Assembly: GCF_001439785.1 (NCBI RefSeq)
Contig: NZ_JYLI01000023.1
Span: 35,210-99,209, forward strand
DNA length: 64,000 bases
Source: Pseudomonas poae
Lineage (GTDB): Bacteria > Pseudomonadota > Gammaproteobacteria > Pseudomonadales > Pseudomonadaceae
Direction: 5' to 3'
In this document: positions 41,205 through 48,207 of the stretch, piece after piece
How positions within the stretch are numbered: the first letter of the stretch is position 1
How the letters are laid out: each line of letters starts with the position of its first letter
The notes under the pieces: model-generated
Seen by the model: the letters and a program-made list of their open reading frames with translations, nothing else
The model's database searches: none
Told to the model about the DNA's origin: nothing
Translations under genes and position numbers: made by a program

Positions 41205-41349
41205 GTGGAACCCCGATCCCTGACCATGCGGGCAGAGTAGCAATTAGCTGGCACTGAGCGCCAGGTGAGTAATTCCAATGTCGAAAAACCCACAGATTTA
41301 CTGATGCCGCTTCTATGAGGCGGCATTGGAAATCAACGGAGGACGTGAA

Positions 41350-41520
41350 ATGAACCTGACTCTTGAATCCGCAGTGCAAGCCATTGCCCAGGTGCAAGCT
41401 GCCTACAACTGCTCTGACCTGGAGGCGATCACCAAGATGCAAGGCGCCGCCGCTAAGTCTGGTGACGAGGCATCGTTGGAATTTCTTTGCCAGATCAAAG
41501 CAAATCTTCTTTGCCTGTGA
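41350..41520 (+). CDS. Small early protein, unknown
   Basis: A 56-residue protein (MNLTLESAVQAIAQVQ...) with GGAGG before ATG 41350. Helical with two Cys near the end. Function unknown. Confidence 0.55.
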   Translation: MNLTLESAVQAIAQVQAAYNCSDLEAITKMQGAAAKSGDEASLEFLCQIKANLLCL

Positions 41521-41574
41521 CAGGGCTCCACCACGCTTAAGCAGCCAACATCTGAATCGACTAAGGGACAGATC

Positions 41575-41709
41575 ATGACAATCAATGAACTAAAAAAAGC
41601 CGTTCGCGAATTTTACTCCGACACATCACGCAGCCGACCAGAGACAAAGGAGGCGCTTGAAGAGTTGTACGACGATATCGAGTGCTACATCGAAAGCCTT
41701 GATGACTGA
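41575..41709 (+). CDS. 44-residue acidic protein
   Basis: A short frame MTINELKKAVREFYSD...IESLDD. Mostly helical, and AAGGGACAG lies before the ATG. Normal codon use. It ends 53 bases before the tRNA-like element. Confidence 0.5.
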   Translation: MTINELKKAVREFYSDTSRSRPETKEALEELYDDIECYIESLDD

Positions 41710-41762
41710 ACAACCAGCGCCACGACAGCCTGTCGTTAACTGCCCGATCCTCTCTAAGAGAG

Positions 41763-41900
41763 CGCATCGGGGTGTGATTTGGAGTTTGCCTCGGTGGAAC
41801 AGGGGCGCCCTGCGTGCGGGGTGGTGTCGACTAGGTAGCGCTGCCGAAATCGACGTAATTCTTTTGGGTTCGAATCCCTACCAAATCACACCCCGATGCG
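41763..41900 (+). ncRNA. tRNA-like element with 20-bp terminal stem, candidate structured RNA
   Basis: Bases 41763-41782 and 41881-41900 are a perfect 20-bp inverted repeat. Inside, in order: GCCT/GGGC (41788-41791 with 41803-41806; one G-T pair) closing a loop with GG pairs, like a D-arm; a five-pair stem at 41807-41822 with a six-base loop, like an anticodon arm but without the usual T33; a long variable-type arm GTCGA/TCGAC with inner GGTA/TGCC (41826-41854); and a T-arm with loop TTCGAAT (41864-41880). No CCA follows. A normal tRNA is unlikely; a tRNA mimic or processed RNA is the inference. Direction is inferred from the T-arm. Confidence 0.5.
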
Positions 41901-41902
41901 GA

Positions 41903-42143
41903 CGAAACTGCGGCCTATAACCGCCCACCTGCATCACCGCAACAAGCAGATGAATGCCCAGGCTGATGGGCAAGTGTAAGACCTGAGGGATCGCGGGAAT
42001 CGTGGCCGGTAGAGTGAGTAAGCGCCCAGATGGCCACGGCGAGTCCAAGAATAAGCGGCTGAAACCTTCGCCCCGGTGAAACTCCGGTGTCACTAAGGCC
42101 GCTAATAGTCATGCCGGGATCAGCTCCGGTCATCTGCCCCCTT
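41903..42143 (+). other. Gene-free region packed with hairpins
   Basis: No credible gene lies between 41710 and 42244. Stems seen include GCGG/CCGC around CCTATAA, TGCCCA/TGGGCA (41956-41973), CGTGGCC/GGCCACG (42001-42007 with 42032-42038), an AGCGGC/GCCGCT pair enclosing CCGG/CCGG, and a final CCGG/CCGG hairpin flanked by ATG and CAT. It may be one transcript with the tRNA-like element. Confidence 0.4.
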
Positions 42144-42244
42144 CCCCATCTCTACCCGTCAGCACTCCTCCCCCGCGCCCATCGGCAAACAGCGGGAGGC
42201 AAGAGTGTTGACGAATAAAGCTGAATCCACCACTGGAGAAAGTC

Positions 42245-42556
42245 ATGAGCAAATACACGGAGGCGATCACGGAGGCGGTAAAGGCTCTGGAGTCTGCCGA
42301 AAAATCCCATCAGATCGCGTCCGAACGACTTTCAACCGTTCGCGGTCACGCCGGGCAGCAAGGCTATTCGGTCACCGTCAACGGCGTGACTGTGGCGGTA
42401 TCGAGCTGCGACAGCCGCACTTATCAGGGAACGCTGATCCGCGGCCGGGAAATGATTCACCTGGGCGCCCTCAAGGCTCTTGGTGCAGAGCTTCAAACAG
42501 CCGCAGACCGCGTCCGGGACTGCCGGGCGCATTTGGCGGCAATCGTTACCGCCTAA
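42245..42556 (+). CDS. Small early protein, unknown
   Basis: A 103-residue protein starting MSKYTEAITEAVKALES, with GGAGA seven bases upstream. Helix at both ends with a beta centre (YSVTVNGVTVAVSS). First gene after the structured region, so the structured RNA may be its leader. Confidence 0.6.
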   Translation: MSKYTEAITEAVKALESAEKSHQIASERLSTVRGHAGQQGYSVTVNGVTVAVSSCDSRTYQGTLIRGREMIHLGALKALGAELQTAADRVRDCRAHLAAIVTA

Positions 42557-42577
42557 CCCCAAACACTGGAGGTCGTG

Positions 42578-43003
42578 ATGAGCGATTTCGGATATTGCGA
42601 AGGCGATACCTGCCGCCGCAACGGCTGCAAAGGCGTCATCCAAATGCGCAAAGCAGAAAACTGCAGCTGCCATATCAGCCCGCCCTGCTCCGCCTGTACG
42701 GCGCCGCGTCACTTCTGTGATGCATGCGAATGGGATGAGGCGGACGACGAGATTATCAATGACTTCATCGTCAACGTGGATAAGACCACCGGCAACTATC
42801 GGAGCTGGGAGCCAAGGCCACTTGACCCGACAAAAATCGACTACCGGATCAAATCACACACCAATTCATCGCAGATCTGCGAGGGCGTTTATCCCGAAGG
42901 TACCCCCCGGGAAGAAGTGCAAAAGCTGGTGATTGGCACCTTCGGTGGTCGCTTCGAGCACTTCGGGAAAGGGAAATTCAAGTACATCGCTTACACCGAC
43001 TAA
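42578..43003 (+). CDS. Cys-rich early protein, likely zinc-binding
   Basis: A 141-residue protein. Nine or more Cys lie in the first 50 residues (GYCEGDTCRRNGC, CSCHISPPCSACT, FCDAC), enough for two zinc sites. The C-terminal half is charged with beta pattern. GGAGG lies before ATG 42578. Function unknown. Confidence 0.62.
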   Translation: MSDFGYCEGDTCRRNGCKGVIQMRKAENCSCHISPPCSACTAPRHFCDACEWDEADDEIINDFIVNVDKTTGNYRSWEPRPLDPTKIDYRIKSHTNSSQICEGVYPEGTPREEVQKLVIGTFGGRFEHFGKGKFKYIAYTD

Positions 43004-43022
43004 CGCCACCCTGGAGGCGACC

Positions 43023-43454
43023 ATGTCTGCATTACGCAAGACTCAGTTTCTGCACGACGAATTACTGCCGCCTCCGGTGAGCGAAGACGACCTGGCGGAA
43101 GTCGAGTGGATCGACGCGAACGCCGAGCGCCTGATGCTGGGCTATCGGGTGGAATGGGGGTTCAGCAAGTCCGACAAGGGCGAAGTGACCCAGGCCATGT
43201 TCGCCAAAGCGGTACAGGACCACGTCAACCAGCGCCAGATTGACGGTGCGGACAAGATCGACGCACTGGGCCAGCTGGTGATCCACGCTATGGGATTCGG
43301 CAGCGCCGGCCTGATGCTGGACCTGGCGATTTACCTGCTGGGGTCTAAAACGGCCCTCAAGCAGATTTCGGTTGACCTGCTTGAGCCTCACGCAGCGATA
43401 GCTGTCCAGCTGCAGGAAGAGCAGGACGAGCTGGAGCGGAGGGTCGGCTTTTGA
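43023..43454 (+). CDS. Early prophage protein, unknown
   Basis: A 143-residue, mainly helical acidic protein starting MSALRKTQFLHDELL, with TGGAGG upstream of ATG 43023. An extended frame exists upstream in the previous gene and is ignored. No family recognised. Confidence 0.62.
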   Translation: MSALRKTQFLHDELLPPPVSEDDLAEVEWIDANAERLMLGYRVEWGFSKSDKGEVTQAMFAKAVQDHVNQRQIDGADKIDALGQLVIHAMGFGSAGLMLDLAIYLLGSKTALKQISVDLLEPHAAIAVQLQEEQDELERRVGF

Positions 43455-43642
43455 GCCCCCACATCCTGATCGACGAGGCTCTCGAAGCCTTGGAGCATCC
43501 CAGCAGCGAGCAAGGCGCCCAGCGCGCCGTCCTGGCGATGATCACCAGGATGATGGAAGGCGAAAACATTTCCGTCGAAGAGTTCAACCACTACTGCAAG
43601 CGCCTGCTCAGGATCAGCCAGCGGCGCAAGGAGACTGCATGA
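43451..43642 (+). CDS. Small early protein with TTG start
   Basis: A 63-residue helical protein. It starts at TTG overlapping the previous stop (TTGA), with GGAGG about ten bases upstream. The overlap pattern is continued by the next three genes, which supports the odd start. Confidence 0.6.
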   Translation: MSPHILIDEALEALEHPSSEQGAQRAVLAMITRMMEGENISVEEFNHYCKRLLRISQRRKETA

Positions 43643-43788
43643 AAACCATGACCCTGGCCTTTACCCACAAATCCTGGCTCGGCGCCCTATCGCTTGCATA
43701 CGACGCTGGTATCGAAAACGTCCACGCCTGGAGTCGCCGAGCGTGCATCTGCAATGAGTGGACTGTCGCATATGAGGTGAAGGCATGA
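43639..43788 (+). CDS. 49-residue early protein
   Basis: A short frame MKTMTLAFTHKSWLGAL...YEVKA. Its ATG overlaps the previous stop and its stop overlaps the next ATG, both as ATGA. It has two Cys (CIC). GGAGA lies upstream. The context makes it very likely real despite its size. Confidence 0.65.
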   Translation: MKTMTLAFTHKSWLGALSLAYDAGIENVHAWSRRACICNEWTVAYEVKA

Positions 43789-44039
43789 AGCTCAACAGGT
43801 TCGACGCAACAGACACCGCGCGCATTCGTGCAGCGCAAAGCAAACGCAACAATCGCATCGAGCTCAACTATCGTAACGAGGCCGCCCAGGGGCGGGAGCC
43901 CGATGGTTTGCAGCGAATCGGCAACGCTTGGAAAGCAGAGTGCAGATCGTGCGGGAATGACTACGTGTTCGACTGCGATGCGCGTGAGTTCAACCCCGAA
44001 TACAGCTACTGCGGTGGTAGCGAGCGGTGCATACCATGA
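43785..44039 (+). CDS. Small zinc-ribbon early protein
   Basis: An 84-residue protein; the N-terminal half is basic and helical. The C-terminal half has CRSCG, a DCD and CGG...C, likely a zinc site. Linked by ATGA overlaps to both neighbours. Confidence 0.62.
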   Translation: MKLNRFDATDTARIRAAQSKRNNRIELNYRNEAAQGREPDGLQRIGNAWKAECRSCGNDYVFDCDAREFNPEYSYCGGSERCIP

Positions 44040-44140
44040 CGCCCCGCCAAGCAATCCGCATCACCTCGGCCATCGTTGGCCTGACCTTCATCACGGTCGT
44101 TTTCCTGGGCCCCGCCATCGGCGGCCTGATCACTCAATAA
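44036..44140 (+). CDS. 34-residue one-span membrane peptide
   Basis: A frame MTPRQAIRITSAIVG...ITQ with one hydrophobic span (about 9-31). It starts on the previous stop (ATGA). Last of the chain of tiny overlapping genes. Confidence 0.55.
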   Translation: MTPRQAIRITSAIVGLTFITVVFLGPAIGGLITQ

Positions 44141-44186
44141 ATCATTTCGCACAGCGCCCACCGCAAGGATGGCGCGGGAGATAGTC

Positions 44187-45281
44187 ATGCTCGCAGCAAT
44201 CGCAGACCGCATCCGTTCCAAATCCTATGAACTTCCGCTTTCGCGGGATTACGTGCGCCACTGGGGCCTGAAAGAGGCGGTGCGCGAGCTGATCCAGAAC
44301 GCCCTGGACAGTGAATCCCCGTTTGAATATGCCTTTGCACAAGGCCAGTTGTTCATCACCAGCCGATTCGCGCGGTTGGAGGCCAGCACCCTGGTGCTGG
44401 GCAGCACTTCCAAGTCCGACCGCGACGACGCGATTGGCAGTTTTGGCGAGGGCTACAAAATCGCCATGTTGGTGCTGACCCGCAACGGCTTCGGCGTAAC
44501 AGTCCTCAACGGCAACAAGCAGTGGGTTCCCGAGTTCCGGCACAGCGACCAATTCGATGCCGAGGTGCTTTGCATCAACGAGACGCCGGCGCACCGGCCG
44601 AATCAGGGCGTTGAGTTCATCATTTCCGGTATCACCTCAGAACATGAGGAGCAGATCCGCGGCATGTGCCTGCGGATGCAGCCTGCGATGAGCGACGTGA
44701 TCGGCAGCAAATACGGCCACATCCTGCCATCGCGTCCGGGGAAACTGTACGTAGGCTCGCTCTACGTGTGTGACACCGAGCTGACCTACGGCTACGACAT
44801 TTTGCCTGAGCATTTGAAGCTTGAGCGGGACCGGCAGACGGTCTGCGGATGGGACCTGAAACAGGTTTCGAAAAATGCCTGGATCGACACCGGCCGGCTC
44901 GACGAGGTGGCAGAAAAGATTGAACAGGGCGTGCCGGATGTTGAGTACGTCGAGTACGGCAGCACCGAACTGGTCAAGGAGGCGTGCTACCGGCTCTTCC
45001 AGAAGAAGCACCCCGGCGCGATTGCCGTGAAGTCTCAGGAAGAGCTCACGGCCCTGGTGAAAAAAGGGATGACCAACACCGTGGTCGTTCGCAGCGCCTT
45101 CCACTCGCAAGTTGCCAACTCAACATCCTATCGCGAGCAGATCACCCACATTGTGGCGATCCAGACCCCACGGGAGGCTCTCGAAGAGTGGTACCGCGAC
45201 AACAAAAAATACATGAGTAGGCTGCCGGCCGTGTCCTTCAAAGACCTGGTTAAGCGCTCCGAAGATTGGAGAACCAAGTGA
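44187..45281 (+). CDS. GHKL-type ATPase, phage-borne
   Basis: A 364-residue protein. The N box E34-N38-D41 lies in VRELIQNALDSE and the glycine box GSFGEGYKIA at 84-93, so an Hsp90/MutL/histidine-kinase type ATP fold is clear. No phospho-acceptor domain or membrane span is present, so it is not a sensor kinase. Start 44187 has GGAGA; an earlier ATG has no spacing. It precedes the annealing protein and shares one base with it, which links it to DNA handling. Role unknown. Confidence 0.72.
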   Translation: MLAAIADRIRSKSYELPLSRDYVRHWGLKEAVRELIQNALDSESPFEYAFAQGQLFITSRFARLEASTLVLGSTSKSDRDDAIGSFGEGYKIAMLVLTRNGFGVTVLNGNKQWVPEFRHSDQFDAEVLCINETPAHRPNQGVEFIISGITSEHEEQIRGMCLRMQPAMSDVIGSKYGHILPSRPGKLYVGSLYVCDTELTYGYDILPEHLKLERDRQTVCGWDLKQVSKNAWIDTGRLDEVAEKIEQGVPDVEYVEYGSTELVKEACYRLFQKKHPGAIAVKSQEELTALVKKGMTNTVVVRSAFHSQVANSTSYREQITHIVAIQTPREALEEWYRDNKKYMSRLPAVSFKDLVKRSEDWRTK

Positions 45282-46024
45282 TGACCGACAACACCAGAAT
45301 TTGGGATCAGGTCGAAACTACTGACCCCGAAGTGACCAAGAAATTTACCGGCGCAGGCGGGTTTAAGGGCACCGCTATCAGGCCCACGTACCTGATGCAC
45401 CGAGCCACAGAGCTGTTCGGGCCCTGCGGTGAAGGCTGGGGCTGGACTGTTCTTGAAGATCGCTTCGACGAAGGCGCCCCGCTCCAGGCCCCCACGAAAG
45501 AGTGGCCCGGCGCGCCGATGATCTGCGCGAAGGTGCACACCGTAAAGGTTGAGCTCTGGTACACGGGCAAAGACGGCCAGAAATGCACCATCCAGCAATA
45601 CGGCCACACGCCTTTCGTATACCTGCAGCAGGGGAAAATCCTGACTGACTGGGACACCGCTAAAAAGTCCCTCACCGACGGCATCGGTAAGTGCCTGCAA
45701 GCATTGGGCTTCGCGGCTGACATTTACCTGGGCATGTTCGATGACCCCAGCTACGTCGACACCATCACCGAGGTGTTCGCACTCGAAAAAGCGGAAGACA
45801 AGGACGCTGAGCAGCTGCGCCAGAAGCAGGAACGCGTGGACTGGCTCGCATCGGCCGTCGAAACCATAGGCAAAGCCGTATCACTTCACGAATTGAATCT
45901 GGTCAACGTGAAGTATCTCCGCGAAGCAACACGCCGGAACGAAGCGGCTTTTATCAAACGTATTACGAAGGCTTTCGAAGATCGAAAGGCGCAACTCGAA
46001 AAGCCCGATGAGGAAGCAGCATGA
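45281..46024 (+). CDS. Rad52/ERF-like single-strand annealing protein
   Basis: A 247-residue protein. Residues about 130-165 contain DTAKKSLTDGIGKCLQALGFAADI followed by YLGMFDD, the pattern of phage ERF/Rad52-like annealers. The N-terminal part has the beta layout of that fold. It would pair with NinB and NinG in phage recombination. It follows the GHKL ATPase and precedes Gp157. Confidence 0.65.
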   Translation: MTDNTRIWDQVETTDPEVTKKFTGAGGFKGTAIRPTYLMHRATELFGPCGEGWGWTVLEDRFDEGAPLQAPTKEWPGAPMICAKVHTVKVELWYTGKDGQKCTIQQYGHTPFVYLQQGKILTDWDTAKKSLTDGIGKCLQALGFAADIYLGMFDDPSYVDTITEVFALEKAEDKDAEQLRQKQERVDWLASAVETIGKAVSLHELNLVNVKYLREATRRNEAAFIKRITKAFEDRKAQLEKPDEEAA

Positions 46025-46584
46025 CCAATTTATACAAGCTCACCGGCCAGCTCGCTGAGCTGCAAGCCATGTCCGACACAGATGATGAGGGCCTCAAGGA
46101 GGCCTTGCAGCACGCCATGGACGAGATTCAAGGCGACTTCAACCTCAAGGCCGACAACATCGTCATGCTGCGCCGCAACATTGAAAGCGATGTAACGGCC
46201 ATCGAAACGGAAATTGAGCGCCTCACCGAGCTGAAGCGCATCAAATCCAACGTCATTTCCCAGGTCAGCGATTTCCTGCGCCGCAACATGGAAGCCGCCA
46301 ACATCAAGTCGATCAAGCGGCCGCTATTCACCATCACCCTGGCGGTGGGCAGCGAGCGGGTAATCGTCGACAACGAAGATGCAGTGCCTGATGAACTGAC
46401 GACAGCAACATCGAGCATCGCCCCAAACAAAAAAGCCATCGCCGCCAAGCTAAAGGAGATCCGCGATCACAACGCGGTTGTGCGCAAGCGAATGGACGCC
46501 GGGGAGGATGCAGAACACGAACTGCTCGAGGAGCCGAAGTGGGCGCACCTTGAGCGAGGCGAAAGCTCGATCCGCATTAAGTGA
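46021..46584 (+). CDS. Siphovirus Gp157-family protein
   Basis: A 187-residue protein. Residues 30-95 form a long coiled coil (RRNIESDVTAIETEIERL), then a beta stretch FTITLAVGSERVIVDN and an acidic tail, all typical of the Gp157 family of unknown function found near phage recombinases. ATGA overlap with the annealer. Confidence 0.82.
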   Translation: MTNLYKLTGQLAELQAMSDTDDEGLKEALQHAMDEIQGDFNLKADNIVMLRRNIESDVTAIETEIERLTELKRIKSNVISQVSDFLRRNMEAANIKSIKRPLFTITLAVGSERVIVDNEDAVPDELTTATSSIAPNKKAIAAKLKEIRDHNAVVRKRMDAGEDAEHELLEEPKWAHLERGESSIRIK

Positions 46585-46591
46585 GGCCATC

Positions 46592-46833
46592 ATGATCAGC
46601 ATCCATCTGGGCATGTTCGAGCAACAGCAACAGCACGCCAAATCAATATCCGAGCAGGTCGCTCAGCACCTGGCGGCCGGGGGCCGCATAGAACACTTGA
46701 AGAGCCCGCCGGACAACCCGAAGCCGCCTCGGCGGTCTGAAAAATAGACCCTGAAACGGTCCTCAAGCGAAAGCCAAAGGGCCTCACAGCTGCGGATCGC
46801 AAAGCGCTGCGGCTGATGGCGAATTCGCTATGA
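46592..46833 (+). pseudogene. Small early gene split by a frameshift at an A run
   Basis: The first frame codes for 51 residues (MISIHLGMFEQQQQHA...PPRRSEK) and stops at 46747. A -1 shift at the five A (46740-46744) continues with IDPETVLKRKPKGLTAADRK to 46833, whose stop overlaps the next ATG. The joined 80-residue product reads as one protein. One lost A explains it; no canonical slippery heptamer is in phase. GAGG lies before the start. Confidence 0.55.
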
Positions 46834-47300
46834 GCAAGCGCAAACCGCACAACCTCAAGGCCCGCATTGAACGCTCGTGCCGCGCCCTCCTCGCCACAAA
46901 TCACGTCGCGGTGGTGAACATCGACCCGAGCGGCCGCCAGGGCATGGTCAATTACAAGTCGCTGAAAAACATCCCGCCCGGGAAGATAGGCCAGGCCGTT
47001 TGCGGAATTCCTCACCGATGGACGATCTACCTCAGCGCCCTGTGTATCGACGCCCGCGGCGACCGCTACAGCAAGTCGGTGGAAGTCGCTCCGGATGGCA
47101 ACTACCTCTCCGATCACCTGGAAGACGTGATCGAGCATTGCTACAAGAAGCTCCGCGACGAAGCCAACCAGAGCCAGATGGTAGCCTCGGGCTGGATCGC
47201 CATCCCTGAAGCGATATCGTTGGACGAGGCGCACGCCGCGCGGATATTTGAAGCGGTCGGCGCCTGGAACCAGGTGAAGGTCGAGCCATGCGCCGCGTAG
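46830..47300 (+). CDS. Early prophage protein, unknown
   Basis: A 156-residue protein starting MSKRKPHNLKARIERSCRALL. Basic N-terminus and mixed alpha/beta body. ATGA overlap with the continued frame upstream. No family I can name. Confidence 0.62.
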   Translation: MSKRKPHNLKARIERSCRALLATNHVAVVNIDPSGRQGMVNYKSLKNIPPGKIGQAVCGIPHRWTIYLSALCIDARGDRYSKSVEVAPDGNYLSDHLEDVIEHCYKKLRDEANQSQMVASGWIAIPEAISLDEAHAARIFEAVGAWNQVKVEPCAA

Positions 47301-47788
47301 CCCCCACCGATCAGAACGAACGAACGGCCAGGCTCGCAGAGAAGCGTAAGGAACTGGGCGAACAGGAAATACGGCACACAGTTCAGTGCGGCACCCGGGC
47401 CATGCTCAGCGAGTTGATGAACTGGCACAAGCTCAAGGAAATCAGCGAGGCCGTCCAGTTGCTGGTTTTAAATGCAAAGCCCAAGGAACTGCCGCCGGCG
47501 TCGCCGAAAGTTTCCGGCCCGTCGGAGATCATCCGGCACTACTTCAGGCAGGGCATGCGCGACAGGCTGGACAGTCTCACCGCAGACCTGGGGGAGGCAA
47601 AGCACTCGCGCACGATCCAACGCCTCATAGCGCATGCCCACTCGCTGGGCCCCAAAAAATCTGCTCCGCTGCTGGAAATTAAGCGCCACAAAATCGACGT
47701 ATCTGAAAACGTGGCGCGCAAACTGAGGCAGGCAGGCTTCGCCGAATCGCTCCAAATGAACGCCGATGACGACGGCGAGAACGATTGA
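47288..47788 (+). CDS. Early prophage protein with shared C-terminal module
   Basis: A 166-residue basic, helical protein. The C-terminus (ENVARKLRQAGFAESLQMNA) recurs in a remnant outside the prophage at 57904-58104. The DNA for ENVAR is also found in the antirepressor gene. A palindrome like those at 28446 and 35476 lies in this part. Function unknown. Confidence 0.62.
   Translation: MRRVAPTDQNERTARLAEKRKELGEQEIRHTVQCGTRAMLSELMNWHKLKEISEAVQLLVLNAKPKELPPASPKVSGPSEIIRHYFRQGMRDRLDSLTADLGEAKHSRTIQRLIAHAHSLGPKKSAPLLEIKRHKIDVSENVARKLRQAGFAESLQMNADDDGEND
47683..47717. promoter_or_regulatory. Interrupted palindrome, variant copy 3
   Basis: GCGCCAC (47683-47689) and GTGGCGC (47711-47717) with AAAAC inside the right arm as in the other copies; total span is one base longer. 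Inside a coding sequence. Confidence 0.5.
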
Positions 47789-47827
47789 TCAGCCCAAAAA
47801 CTCGCGGCATCCAGGAACGGCGTTTGG

Positions 47828-48097
47828 CTAAAGAGCCATTACCCGGTCAACTATTTCACGGCCTCTGGCAAGGGCGGCGCTTTCCGCCTTGTTCATATCG
47901 GTGTACTGCTCTTGAAGCAATTCACGAGTCCCCTTGACCTCTGAGCCAGACTCAAAAATCGCTAATTTGGCGACATAGTGTGTCATTGAGCAGTTAGCGT
48001 CTTGGCGATTTGTCTTCACTGGACCGAACACTTCGATTCTTATCTCGTGATTGAGGTAGTCCTCGTAGTTGGTGCGCAGAGTTGGCTCGATGGACAT
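47828..48097 (-). CDS. Small accessory protein, unknown
   Basis: An 89-residue protein (MSIEPTLRTNYEDYLNHE...) on the minus strand, with GAGAG upstream of ATG 48097. Alpha/beta pattern. No family recognised. Confidence 0.55.
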   Translation of the reverse strand: MSIEPTLRTNYEDYLNHEIRIEVFGPVKTNRQDANCSMTHYVAKLAIFESGSEVKGTRELLQEQYTDMNKAESAALARGREIVDRVMAL

Positions 48098-48207
48098 AAA
48101 AGCTCTCACAAAAATTCCGGCCCGATGCCGGTGACGTGTAATACCCCACCCCAAACTAAATTGCCACCACCGGATACGGAGGGCGGCGCCTATCTGAGGT
48201 AAATACA

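Noticed and set aside
41763..41900. An ordinary phage tRNA gene
   Set aside because: No T33, no discriminator-CCA, a five-base linker before the D-arm, and a 20-bp instead of 7-bp acceptor stem.
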